Assembly (NCBI RefSeq): GCF_003610375.1
Contig: NZ_RAPZ01000001.1
Span: 1 to 43,214 of the forward strand
Reading direction: 5' to 3'
DNA length: 43,214 bases
From: Sphingomonas sp. PP-CC-1A-547
GTDB lineage: Bacteria > Pseudomonadota > Alphaproteobacteria > Sphingomonadales > Sphingomonadaceae
This document shows positions 15,953-24,542 of this stretch, in pieces. Within the stretch, counting starts at the first letter, position 1. Each line of letters opens with the position of its first letter. Position numbers and translations under genes: made by a program. The notes under the pieces were generated by a model. That model was not told the origin of the DNA, did not search any database, and saw only the letters and a program-made list of their open reading frames with translations.

Positions 15953-17166
15953 TGGCGCTCGACCGGGTCCGCATCGGTTTCCTGCCGCTGGTCGATGCCG
16001 CGCTGCCGATCCTCGCGCGCGAACGCGGGTTCGCCGAGGCCGAGGGACTGGAGATCGAGCTCGTCCGCGACATGACCTGGGCGACGGTGCGCGATCGGCT
16101 GCTGTACGGTCATACCGACGCCGCGCACATGGTCGCGCCGCTCGCGATCGCGACGGCGCTGGGGCGTGGCCGGCCAGCGGTTGCGATGGCGGTGCCGTTC
16201 GTGCTGGGGCTCAACGGCAATGCGATCACGCTGTCGCTGCCGCTCGCGGCGCAGGTGATGGACGGCGACACGCTCGGCGATCCGGTGGTGCTGGGTGCGC
16301 GACTGAAGTCGGTCGCAACCGAGCGTGCCGCGGCGGGGCGGCGGCTGCGGTTCGGCGTAGTGCATCGCTACTCCAGCCATAACTACATGCTGCGCTACTG
16401 GCTCGCGGCGGTCGGCATCCGCCCGGATACCGACGTCGAGATCGTCACGACCAGTCCGACTTTCGCCGCCGATGCGCTGGCGGCGGGCGAGGTCGACGGC
16501 ATCTGCGTCGGGGAGCCCTGGAACGGCGTCGCGGTCGATCGCGGCGTCGGGCGGATCGCGCTGGTAACGGCGCAGGTCTGGCAGCGTGGCGTCGAAAAGG
16601 TGCTGGCGATGCGTGCGGAGACGCTGGCCGAGCGTGGCGACGTCGTCCACCGGCTGATCCGCGCACTGCATGCCGCCGCCGCGCAGTTCGTCGATCCGGA
16701 CACGGTTGAGGAGAATGCGAAGATCCTGTCTCGCCGAGAGTATCTCGATGCCCCGGTCGATGCGGTGTCCAGGGCGATCGGCGACCGGGTGCGACTGGTG
16801 AAGGATGCCGTGCCGATCCACGTTCCCGATTTCATGTTCCAGTACCGCGAGGCGGCGAACTTCCCGTGGCGCAGTCAGGCGGCGTGGCTGTATTCGCAGA
16901 TGGTACGCTGGGACGGCACGCCGTTCTCGGCCGAGGAGGCGGACGTCGCGCAAGCCGTTTTCCGTCCTGACGTGTATCGCGCGGCGCTGGCGGGTTCGGG
17001 CGCGCCGCTGCCGAATGCGAGTTCGAAGCTGGAGGGGGCAATCGGGGCGGGCAGCATTGGGGCGGGCTCTACGCAGGGCCGGTTGATCCTTGGGCGCGAT
17101 GCGTTCTTCGATCGGCGGGCGTTCGATCCGGATGATATCGAGGGGTATCTGGCCGGCTTGCCCTGA
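15952..17166 (+). CDS. nasS: NasS-type cytoplasmic nitrate sensor
   Basis: A 404-residue protein of the NrtA/CmpA nitrate-binding family. It begins directly with the ligand-binding fold (VRIGFLPLVDAALPILARERGFAE) and has no signal peptide or lipobox, so it should stay in the cytoplasm, as NasS does. Family-typical stretches include DAAHMVAPLAIATALG, HRYSSHNYMLRYWL and GEPWN. In characterised systems NasS holds NasT in an inactive complex and releases it on binding nitrate or nitrite. It overlaps nasT by one base and lies 381 bp upstream of the transporter start. Here nasT precedes nasS, the reverse of the order I recall for some relatives. Confidence 0.92.
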   Translation: MALDRVRIGFLPLVDAALPILARERGFAEAEGLEIELVRDMTWATVRDRLLYGHTDAAHMVAPLAIATALGRGRPAVAMAVPFVLGLNGNAITLSLPLAAQVMDGDTLGDPVVLGARLKSVATERAAAGRRLRFGVVHRYSSHNYMLRYWLAAVGIRPDTDVEIVTTSPTFAADALAAGEVDGICVGEPWNGVAVDRGVGRIALVTAQVWQRGVEKVLAMRAETLAERGDVVHRLIRALHAAAAQFVDPDTVEENAKILSRREYLDAPVDAVSRAIGDRVRLVKDAVPIHVPDFMFQYREAANFPWRSQAAWLYSQMVRWDGTPFSAEEADVAQAVFRPDVYRAALAGSGAPLPNASSKLEGAIGAGSIGAGSTQGRLILGRDAFFDRRAFDPDDIEGYLAGLP

Positions 17167-17176
17167 ACTTTCTTCT

Positions 17177-17283
17177 CCCCTCCCCGGAAGGGAGGGGTTG
17201 GGGGTGGGTCGGCTGGCTTGAGCCCCGTCGGTTCGGACATGCGGGAACCGACCCACCCCCTGCCCCTCCCTTTCAGGGAGGGG
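17177..17283. repeat. GC-rich composite palindrome after nasS
   Basis: A 107-bp element of nested inverted repeats. Each end is a small hairpin (CCCCTCCC ... GGGAGGGG), and the inner arms pair as GGGGGTGGGTCGG with CCGACCCACCCCC. It starts 10 bases after the nasS stop, so it could end or stabilise the nasTS transcript. It looks like a REP-type element of the kind common between sphingomonad genes. Confidence 0.75.
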
Positions 17284-17414
17284 AGTTTTAGCGGTCGGTC
17301 GCCTCTGAACCGCAAATCTGCTGCACCCGCGAAATGACCCTTGCGCGATACGGCCACCTCGGTCATCTTCGCATCGTCTGGCAAGGGAGTCGGACACGAA
17401 ATCATCGCGAGACC

Positions 17415-17432
17415 GGTTCCAACGACGGGACC
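17415..17432 (+). ncRNA. ANTAR leader hairpin P1 (hexaloop AACGAC)
   Basis: Stem GGTTCC/GGGACC (six pairs, one U-G) closes a six-base loop with A at position 1 and G at position 4, the signature recognised by ANTAR proteins. It lies in the 381-bp leader of the nitrate transporter operon. Another hairpin, GGGCGATC-CACC-GATCGTCC (17443-17462), separates P1 from P2. Confidence 0.7.
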
Positions 17433-17465
17433 TGACCGCGTAGGGCGATCCACCGATCGTCCATA

Positions 17466-17477
17466 GGCAACGAAGCC
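17466..17477 (+). ncRNA. ANTAR leader hairpin P2 (hexaloop AACGAA) overlapping the terminator
   Basis: GGC-AACGAA-GCC gives a second hexaloop with A1 and G4. The perfect stem is only three pairs. Its 3' arm (17475-17477) is also part of the 5' arm of the terminator, so P2 and the terminator exclude each other. That is the geometry expected for NasT antitermination. Confidence 0.65.
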
Positions 17478-17519
17478 GCTCCGATGCGTCCGCAAGGTCG
17501 CCGTCGGGGCGGCTTTTTC
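17473..17519 (+). terminator. Leader attenuator terminator before the nitrate transporter
   Basis: The 12-bp stem AAGCCGCTCCGA (17473-17484) with TCGGGGCGGCTT (17504-17515), including one U-G pair, is followed by a T-rich run at 17514-17522. It ends about 25 bases before the transporter ATG, so it would stop transcription of the whole nas operon unless P2 forms. Confidence 0.82.
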
Positions 17520-17547
17520 TTTGTCCATCGCAGATGGGGAACCGACC

Positions 17548-18930
17548 ATGTTGTTCGTATCACCAGGTATCGACGTCACGGCTTCGAAAGCCACGAGGAT
17601 CGACCTGTTCAGTGCCGCCACGCCGCAGATGCGTGCGTTCCACGTCACGTGGCTCGCGTTCTTCGTGTGCTTCTTCGCGTGGTTCGCGGCCGCGCCGTTG
17701 ATGCCGCTGATCAAGGCCGAGTTCGGGCTCAGCAAGGACCAGATCGCCAACATCAACATCGCCGCGGTCGCGGTGACGATCCTGGTGCGGCTGGTGATCG
17801 GGCCGCTCTGCGACCGGTTCGGCCCGCGCCGCACCTACACATGGCTGCTGCTACTCGGTGCGATACCGGTGTTCGGGCTGGCGTTCGCGCAGACCTACGA
17901 GACGTTCCTGTTCTTCCGCCTCGCGATCGGCGCGATCGGCGCGTCGTTCGTCATCACGCAATATCACACGAGCGTGATGTTCGCGCCCAACGTCGTCGGC
18001 ACCGCCAACGCGACCGTTGGTGGCTGGGGCAATGCCGGCGGCGGCGCAGCGCAAAGCCTGATGCCGCTGGTCGTTGCGGCGCTGATCGGGCTCGGAGTCG
18101 AGCATGCGTTCGGCTGGCGCGCCGCGATGTTCGTGCCGGGCGTTGCGATGGTCGCGATGGCGTTCGTCTACGCGCGCTACACGCAGGATACGCCGCAGGG
18201 CGACATCGTCGACCTCCGCGCCGCGGGCATCGAACTCGACGGCGGCAAGGCTACGGGCATGGCGATCTTCCGCCGCGCCGCCGCCAATTACCGCACCTGG
18301 ATGCTCGCCGCGACGTACGGCGCGTGCTTCGGGGTCGAGATTTTCATCCACAACATCGCGGCCAGTTATTACGTCGATAGGTTCGGGCTTTCGTTGACCA
18401 ACGCGGGCCTCGCCGCCGGGATCTTCGGCGGTCTAGCCCTGTTCGCCCGCGCGCTCGGCGGGATCGCGAGCGACCGGATCGCGCTAGTGAAGGGCCTCGA
18501 CGGCCGCGCGCTGCTGTTGTTCGCGCTGATGCTCGGCGAAGGCGTCGGGCTGGTGCTGTTCGGTCATGCCGGCAGCGTCACGCTCGCGATCCTCGCCATG
18601 ACGATGTTCGGGCTGTTCACGCACATGGCGTGCGGCGCGACCTATGCGCTGGTGCCGTTCATCGACCGCAGGGCGCTGGGCGGTGTCGCCGGGCTGATCG
18701 GCGCGGGCGGCAACATCGGCGCGGTCGCGGCGGGGTTCCTCAACAAGGCCTCGGCCACTCCGCAGCAATGCCTCATCGTACTCGGCTACGTCGTCGCCGG
18801 CACCGCGGTCTGCGCGCTCGCCGTCCGCTTCTCCGCCACGCACAAATCCGACGAGCGCGCGCTGCTCGACGCGGCGCTCGACGCACGCCGTACCAGCGAC
18901 CGCTCGGTCAACGGCGCGCTCCCCGCATGA
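17548..18930 (+). CDS. narK: NarK/NasA-type MFS nitrate/nitrite transporter
   Basis: A 460-residue carrier with about 12 hydrophobic segments. Both nitrate-signature regions of the NNP family are present: GGWGNAGGGAAQSLMP (about residues 154-169) and GVAGLIGAGGNIGAVAAGF (about 381-399). CDRFGPRRTY is the MFS loop 2-3 motif. It imports nitrate for the reductases encoded downstream. The ATG at 17548 has a purine-rich GATGGGGA upstream; an in-frame TTG at 17521 falls right after the terminator and is unlikely. Its stop overlaps the nirB start (ATGA). Expression is probably set by the leader attenuator. Confidence 0.93.
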   Translation: MLFVSPGIDVTASKATRIDLFSAATPQMRAFHVTWLAFFVCFFAWFAAAPLMPLIKAEFGLSKDQIANINIAAVAVTILVRLVIGPLCDRFGPRRTYTWLLLLGAIPVFGLAFAQTYETFLFFRLAIGAIGASFVITQYHTSVMFAPNVVGTANATVGGWGNAGGGAAQSLMPLVVAALIGLGVEHAFGWRAAMFVPGVAMVAMAFVYARYTQDTPQGDIVDLRAAGIELDGGKATGMAIFRRAAANYRTWMLAATYGACFGVEIFIHNIAASYYVDRFGLSLTNAGLAAGIFGGLALFARALGGIASDRIALVKGLDGRALLLFALMLGEGVGLVLFGHAGSVTLAILAMTMFGLFTHMACGATYALVPFIDRRALGGVAGLIGAGGNIGAVAAGFLNKASATPQQCLIVLGYVVAGTAVCALAVRFSATHKSDERALLDAALDARRTSDRSVNGALPA

Positions 18931-21473
18931 CCCTCCCTTCCCCGGCTCCAACCCGACTGGACGATCTGATGGAACACCAGACTATTCCCCCAGCCCCCGA
19001 CACCCGCGAGCATCTCGTCGTGATCGGCAACGGCATGGCCGGCTGCCGCGCGGTCGAGGAACTGATCGCGCGCGATCCGACCCGGTACCGCGTGACGATC
19101 TTCGGTGCCGAGCCGCACGTGAACTACAACCGCATCATGCTGTCGCCGGTGCTGGCGGGCGAGAAGACGTTCGAGCAGATCGTCATCAACGATCACGCCT
19201 GGTACGCGACCAACACGATCGAACTCGTGACCAGCGACCCGGTGCAGGCGATCGACCGCACCGCAAAGACCGTCACCGCACGGTCGGGGCTGACGGTGTC
19301 GTACGACCGGCTGCTGATCGCGACCGGCTCCGATCCGTTCATCATCCCCGTCCCCGGCAAGGAGTTGCCCGGCGTGATCTCGTTCCGTGACATGGCGGAC
19401 GTGGACCACATGCTGGAGGCTGCGGGCAAGGGTGGCGCCGCGGTCGTCATCGGTGGCGGACTGCTCGGGCTGGAGGCGGCACACGGCCTCACGTTGCGCG
19501 GGATGAAGGTCACGGTGATCCACCTGATGCCGACGCTGATGGAGCGACAGCTCGACGAGGCGGCGGGGTGGTTGCTCAAGTCGGCGCTGGAATCGCGCGG
19601 CCAGGTTATTCTCACCGAAGCGAACACGGCGGAGATCGTCGGCGATACCCATGTCGAGGGCGTGCTGCTGAAAGACGGCACGCTGATCCCCGCGAGCCTC
19701 GTCGTCATGGCGGTCGGCATCCGACCCTCGGTGGCGCTCGCGCGTGACGCCGGTCTGGAGATCGGCCGCGGGATCAAGGTCGACGACCACATGATCACCA
19801 GCGACCCGTCGATCCTGGCGGTCGGCGAATGCGTCGAGCATGACGGCAACGTCTACGGCCTCGTCGCGCCGCTGTGGGACATGTGCCGTGCACTGGCCGA
19901 CGGATTGACCGACAGTCACAGCGGCTATCGCGGATCGGTGACCTCGACCAAGCTGAAGGTCGCCGGGCTCGACGTGTTCTCGGCAGGCGATTTCTCGGGC
20001 GGTGCAGGCGCAGAGGACATCGTCCTGCGCGATGCGTCGCGCGGCATCTACAAGCGCGTCGTGGTCAAGGACGACCGGATCGTCGGCGCGGTGCTGTACG
20101 GCGATACGACCGATGGCGGCTGGTATTTCGACCTGCTCAAGCGGGCGGAAGACATCGCCCCTATCCGCGACATGCTGATCTTCGGCCAGTCGTTCGCCTC
20201 GGGAGGAGGCACGGCGGACCCTAAGGCGGCCGTTGCGGCGCTCTCCGACGATGCGGAGATCTGCGGTTGCAACGGCGTCACCAAGGGCAAGGTCGTGGCG
20301 TGCATCGGCGCCGGCAACGCGACGCTCGACGCGGTCCGCGCGACCTGCAAGGCGTCGGCATCGTGCGGATCGTGCACCGGACTGGTCGAGACGCTGCTCG
20401 CGGTCACGCTCGGCGACGAGTATTCGGGCGAACGTTCGGTGAAGACGATGTGCAAATGCACCAGCTTCGGCCACGACGATGTCCGCCGCGAGATCGTCGC
20501 GCAGGGCATGCGATCGATCCCAGAAGTCATGCAGAAGATGAGCTGGTCGACGCCCGACGGGTGTTCGTCGTGCCGGCCTGCGCTCAATTACTATCTGCTC
20601 TGCGCGCTGCCGGGGGACTACAAGGACGACCAGCAGAGCCGCTACGTCAACGAGCGCGTGCACGCCAACATCCAGAAGGACGGCACCTATTCGGTCGTGC
20701 CGCGGATGTGGGGCGGGCTCACCAACCCGCGCGAGTTGCGCGCGATCGCCGATGTCGTCGAGAAATACGACGCGCCGATGGTCAAGGTGACGGGCGGCCA
20801 GCGGCTCGATATCTTCGGGATCAAGAAGGAGGATCTGCCCGCGGTCTGGGCCGATCTCAACGCCGCCGGGATGGTCAGCGGGCATGCGTACGGCAAGTCG
20901 CTGCGCACCGTGAAGACCTGCGTCGGGTCGGACTGGTGCCGGTTCGGGACGCAGGATTCGACCGGGCTCGGCGTCAAGGTCGAGCGGATGACCTGGGGCA
21001 GTTGGATGCCGCACAAGTTCAAGATCGCGGTCAGCGGCTGCCCGCGCAATTGCGCCGAGGCGACGATCAAGGATTTCGGCGTGGTCTGCGTCGACAGCGG
21101 CTACGAGCTGTCGGTCGGCGGCAATGGCGGGATCAAGGTCCGCGCGACCGACTTCCTGTGCAAGGTCGCGACCGAGGAAGAGGCGATGCATTATTGCGCC
21201 GCGTTCATCCAATTGTACCGCGAGGAAGCGCGCTATCTGGAGCGGACCGCGCCGTGGATCGAGCGGATCGGCGTGGAATATATCCGTGAGCGGATCGCCG
21301 AGGATCCGGAGGGCCGCGATGCGCTGGCGGCACGGTTCCTGTTCTCGCAGCAGTTCACGCAGGACGATCCGTGGGCGGCGCGCGCCGCGGGCGAGCACCG
21401 CGAGCAGCATGCGCCGATGGCGCGCTTCACACCTCTGGACACGCCCGTCTTTCTCGGGAGGGAAATGGCATGA
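18927..21473 (+). CDS. nirB: Assimilatory nitrite reductase NAD(P)H large subunit
   Basis: An 848-residue soluble enzyme subunit that reduces nitrite to ammonium. Domains in order: FAD/NAD(P)H reductase (about 28-320; FAD motif GNGMAG at 34-39, and a second nucleotide motif VVIGGGLLGLE); a BFD-like [2Fe-2S] segment (CGCNG near 446, then CKASASCGSC near 473-482); ferredoxin-like half-domains; and the siroheme/[4Fe-4S] site with Cys665-x5-Cys671 and Cys705-x3-Cys709 (CPRNC). All cluster ligands are present. The ATG at 18927 overlaps the transporter stop as ATGA; ATG 18969 is an alternative closer to where similarity begins. The gene overlaps nirD. Confidence 0.96.
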   Translation: MTLPSPAPTRLDDLMEHQTIPPAPDTREHLVVIGNGMAGCRAVEELIARDPTRYRVTIFGAEPHVNYNRIMLSPVLAGEKTFEQIVINDHAWYATNTIELVTSDPVQAIDRTAKTVTARSGLTVSYDRLLIATGSDPFIIPVPGKELPGVISFRDMADVDHMLEAAGKGGAAVVIGGGLLGLEAAHGLTLRGMKVTVIHLMPTLMERQLDEAAGWLLKSALESRGQVILTEANTAEIVGDTHVEGVLLKDGTLIPASLVVMAVGIRPSVALARDAGLEIGRGIKVDDHMITSDPSILAVGECVEHDGNVYGLVAPLWDMCRALADGLTDSHSGYRGSVTSTKLKVAGLDVFSAGDFSGGAGAEDIVLRDASRGIYKRVVVKDDRIVGAVLYGDTTDGGWYFDLLKRAEDIAPIRDMLIFGQSFASGGGTADPKAAVAALSDDAEICGCNGVTKGKVVACIGAGNATLDAVRATCKASASCGSCTGLVETLLAVTLGDEYSGERSVKTMCKCTSFGHDDVRREIVAQGMRSIPEVMQKMSWSTPDGCSSCRPALNYYLLCALPGDYKDDQQSRYVNERVHANIQKDGTYSVVPRMWGGLTNPRELRAIADVVEKYDAPMVKVTGGQRLDIFGIKKEDLPAVWADLNAAGMVSGHAYGKSLRTVKTCVGSDWCRFGTQDSTGLGVKVERMTWGSWMPHKFKIAVSGCPRNCAEATIKDFGVVCVDSGYELSVGGNGGIKVRATDFLCKVATEEEAMHYCAAFIQLYREEARYLERTAPWIERIGVEYIRERIAEDPEGRDALAARFLFSQQFTQDDPWAARAAGEHREQHAPMARFTPLDTPVFLGREMA

Positions 21474-21808
21474 TCGGCGAATGGCTCGATATCGGCTGGG
21501 TCGACGAGATCCCGGTCCGCGGCAGCCGCACGGTCCAGGTCACCGGTGGCGACGACATCGCAGTGTTCCGTACCGGCGACGGCAAGGTCTTCGCGCTGGC
21601 GGATCGCTGTCCGCACAAGGGCGGCCGGCTGTCGCAGGGCATCGTGCACGGCGGCGCGGTGGCGTGCCCGCTGCATAACTGGCGGATCGCGCTGGATACG
21701 GGCGAGGCGCTGGGCGAGGACAAGGGGTGTACGCCGGTGATTCCGGTGAAGGTGTCGGGTGGGCGGGTTCTGTTGTGCCGGACAAGCACGATGAAGGCGG
21801 CGGCGTGA
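21470..21808 (+). CDS. nirD: Nitrite reductase small subunit with Rieske motif
   Basis: A 112-residue Rieske-fold protein that pairs with NirB. Both ligand boxes are intact: CPHKGG and CPLHNW. This differs from many NirD proteins that have lost their cluster ligands, so this one probably carries a [2Fe-2S] cluster. The start overlaps the nirB stop (ATGA). The C-terminus ends with a conserved strand (VSGGRVLLC). Confidence 0.94.
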   Translation: MIGEWLDIGWVDEIPVRGSRTVQVTGGDDIAVFRTGDGKVFALADRCPHKGGRLSQGIVHGGAVACPLHNWRIALDTGEALGEDKGCTPVIPVKVSGGRVLLCRTSTMKAAA

Positions 21809-21836
21809 TTCTACGCTCTCCCCGAATGCCGCCTCC

Positions 21837-21930
21837 CCGGCGGAGGCCGGGGCCCAATTGGGAAAGCAGGTGTAACAGCGCGCTGCCCATCATCGCAGAC
21901 GTCTCCCAATTGGGCCCCGGCCTCCGCCGG
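21837..21930. repeat. 27-bp-arm inverted repeat between nirD and the nitrate reductase gene
   Basis: Perfect 27-base arms at 21837-21863 and 21904-21930 (core GGCCCAATTGGGA and its complement) flank a 40-base loop. It fills most of the 136-bp gap inside the operon and would form a very stable hairpin in mRNA. There is no U-run, so it is more likely a REP-like or mRNA-stability element than a terminator. Confidence 0.8.
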
Positions 21931-21944
21931 CGGGGTACCTCAGC

Positions 21945-24542
21945 ATGAGCGCACCCGTCCGCACGACCTGCGCCTATTGCGGAGTCGGTTGCGGCATTCT
22001 CGCGACGCCGACTGGCGAGCGGTCCGTCATGATCAAGGGCGACCCCGATCACCCCGCCAACTCCGGAAAGCTCTGCTCGAAGGGCACGCATCTCGGTGAG
22101 ACGATCGGACTCGAAGGCCGCCTGCTCACCCCGATGATCGGCCAGCGCCGCGCTTCGTGGGACAAGGCGCTCAACCTCGTCGCGAAACGCTTCCGCGACA
22201 CGATCGCACAGCACGGGCCGAACAGCGTCGCGTTCTATGTCTCCGGCCAGTTGCTCACCGAGGACTATTACGTCGCCAACAAGCTGATGAAGGGCTTCAT
22301 CGGCTCGGCGAACATCGACACCAATTCGCGGCTCTGCATGGCCAGCGCGGTCGCCGGGCATATGCGCGCGTTCGGCGAGGATATCGTGCCCGCGAGCTAC
22401 GACGATCTCGACGCCGCCGACCTGATCGTGCTGGTCGGATCGAACACCGCCTGGTGCCACCCGATCGTCTATCAACGCATCCGCGCGCGCTGCGACGCTG
22501 GCGCGAAGCTTGTGGTGATCGACCCGCGCCGGACCGAGACCGCAGACGAGGCCGACCTTCATCTCGCGATCCGACCCGGTACCGACGTCGCGCTGATGAA
22601 TGGCTTGCTGGCGTGGTGTCGCGACGCTGGCGTGGTCGATTACGACTATCTCGCCGCACACGTCGCGACGCCCGATGCGTTCTGGGACCAGGTCGGCGAG
22701 GGCAGCGACCTGTGGTCGGTGGCACGCATCTGCGACGTTCCGCCGCAGGACCTCCGGCGCTTCTTCGAATTGTTCGCCGCGACGCCGAAGACCGTGACGA
22801 TGTTCAGCCAGGGCGTGAACCAGTCGCTGTCGGGCACCGATCAGGTCAACGCGATCACCAACCTCCACCTCGCCACCGGCCGCATCGGCAAGCCGGGTGC
22901 GGCCCCCTTCTCGATCACCGGCCAGCCCAATGCGATGGGCGGTCGCGAGGTCGGCGGGCTGGCGTCGAGCCTCGCCGCACACATGGACTTCGCGCCGGAG
23001 AACGTCGCCCGCGTCGGCCGGTTCTGGGCCGCGCCCAACATGGCGACCAAGCCGGGGCTGAAGGCGGTCGACCTGTTCCGCGAACTCGGCAACGGCCGGA
23101 TCAAGGCGCTGTGGGTGATGGCGACCAACCCCGCGGTGTCGATGCCCGACGCCGGCCGCGTGCGCGAGGCGCTTGCCGGTTGCCCGTTCGTCGTCGTGTC
23201 CGACGTGATCGAGACGACCGACACTTCGGTCCACGCGCATGTCCGCCTGCCCGCCGCGGCGTGGGGCGAGAAGGACGGCACCGTCACCAATTCGGACCGC
23301 ACGATCAGCCGCCAGCGCGTGTTCATGGCTGCGCTGGGCGAGGCGAAACCCGATTGGTGGATCATATCCGAAGTCGGCCGGCGGATGGGGTGGAAGACCG
23401 CGTTTTCCTTCGATCGCCCCGCCGAGATCTGGCGCGAGCATTGCCGGTTGTCGTCTTATGAGAATGACGGCACGCGGCTCTTCGCGCTCCCCGGCCATGC
23501 CGCCAAGGGCAACGCCGAGTATGATGCGATGAAGCCGTTCCGCTGGGGGGGAACGCCGTTCGCAGACGGAAGATTCTCGACGGCGGACGGGCGCGCGAGG
23601 CTCGTGCCCGTCGTGCAGAAGCCCGTGGCCGCACCGCTCGTGAAATGGCCGATGACGCTCAACACCGGGCGTTATCGGGATCAATGGCACACGATGACAC
23701 GCACCGGCTTGTCGCCCAAGCTTGCGCGCCACCGCGAGGAGCCGCTGGTCGAAATTCACCCCGACGACGCGGCACGTCTCGGGATCGTCGATGGTGCCCT
23801 GGCGCGTGTTAGGACGCCGCAGGGTGACACGCTGTTCCGCGCGAGCGTTGCGGAGACACAGCGGGTCGGCGAACTGTTCGTGCCGATCCACTGGACCGAC
23901 CGTACCGCGACCGGCGGCCGCGCCGGGCTTCTCCCTCGCCCGCTCGCCGATCCGATCTCTGGCCAGCCGGGCTTCAAATCAACCCCTGTCCGGATCGAAC
24001 CGGTCGCGACCGAGTGGCGCGGGTTCGTCGTCGTCCGCGGTGAACTGGCGACGCGCCCCGATTGCCTGTGGGCGACGCGAGTCGCGGTACCGGGTGGAAC
24101 TGCGTGGGACATGGCGGGCAACGACGACGCCGCCGCACTCGACGCGTTGCTGCCCAAGGGCCAGCGGATCGAGGCGGTCGATGCCGCTCGGGGCTCGCGT
24201 CGGATCGCTATATTGGAGGGCAGCAGGCTCGCCGCCGTGCTGTTCGTGACCCGGGACGGTGCGCTTCCGCCCCGCGACTGGCTCGTCGCGCAACTGAGCG
24301 AGGCCGTCGCCGCGCCCACCCTGCTCGCCGGCCGCGCGCCGGGCGCTCAGGTCGACCGTGGCCCGATCGTCTGCGCGTGCTTCGACGTCGGGCTGAAGAC
24401 CATCCTCGCCGCGATCGCCGACCAGCAGCTCGCCGACGTTCCCGCAATCGGTGCGGCCTTGAAAGCCGGCACCAATTGCGGATCGTGCCGCCCTGCCCTC
24501 GCCAAAATCCTCGTCACGCAAGGATCAGCAAATGTCGCATGA
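21945..24542 (+). CDS. nasC: Assimilatory nitrate reductase catalytic subunit (Mo-bisMGD)
   Basis: An 865-residue molybdopterin oxidoreductase reducing nitrate to nitrite in the cytoplasm. The N-terminal [4Fe-4S] ligands are Cys9, Cys12, Cys16 and Cys44. The molybdopterin domains follow (DTNSRLCMASAV, SNTAWCHPI, MATNPAVSMPD), then the dinucleotide-binding C-terminal domain (MTLNTGRYRDQWHTMTRTG). A BFD-type [2Fe-2S] domain is fused at the end (Cys810, Cys812, Cys845, Cys848). The fused cluster probably receives electrons, as in Klebsiella-type NasA. No separate reductase subunit is encoded nearby, so the electron donor is not evident here. It overlaps cobA by 11 bases. Confidence 0.95.
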   Translation: MSAPVRTTCAYCGVGCGILATPTGERSVMIKGDPDHPANSGKLCSKGTHLGETIGLEGRLLTPMIGQRRASWDKALNLVAKRFRDTIAQHGPNSVAFYVSGQLLTEDYYVANKLMKGFIGSANIDTNSRLCMASAVAGHMRAFGEDIVPASYDDLDAADLIVLVGSNTAWCHPIVYQRIRARCDAGAKLVVIDPRRTETADEADLHLAIRPGTDVALMNGLLAWCRDAGVVDYDYLAAHVATPDAFWDQVGEGSDLWSVARICDVPPQDLRRFFELFAATPKTVTMFSQGVNQSLSGTDQVNAITNLHLATGRIGKPGAAPFSITGQPNAMGGREVGGLASSLAAHMDFAPENVARVGRFWAAPNMATKPGLKAVDLFRELGNGRIKALWVMATNPAVSMPDAGRVREALAGCPFVVVSDVIETTDTSVHAHVRLPAAAWGEKDGTVTNSDRTISRQRVFMAALGEAKPDWWIISEVGRRMGWKTAFSFDRPAEIWREHCRLSSYENDGTRLFALPGHAAKGNAEYDAMKPFRWGGTPFADGRFSTADGRARLVPVVQKPVAAPLVKWPMTLNTGRYRDQWHTMTRTGLSPKLARHREEPLVEIHPDDAARLGIVDGALARVRTPQGDTLFRASVAETQRVGELFVPIHWTDRTATGGRAGLLPRPLADPISGQPGFKSTPVRIEPVATEWRGFVVVRGELATRPDCLWATRVAVPGGTAWDMAGNDDAAALDALLPKGQRIEAVDAARGSRRIAILEGSRLAAVLFVTRDGALPPRDWLVAQLSEAVAAPTLLAGRAPGAQVDRGPIVCACFDVGLKTILAAIADQQLADVPAIGAALKAGTNCGSCRPALAKILVTQGSANVA

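Noticed and set aside
17290..17400. Sigma-54 promoter for the nas operon
   Set aside because: The best match, around TGGCAAGGGAG, lacks the GC dinucleotide at the -12 position, so I could not support it.
18786..21410. Very long open frame opposite nirB, and another opposite the nitrate reductase gene (21540-23891)
   Set aside because: Both mirror real genes with strong motifs. Their translations are rich in Arg, His and Asp with no domain pattern, as expected for antisense frames in GC-rich DNA.
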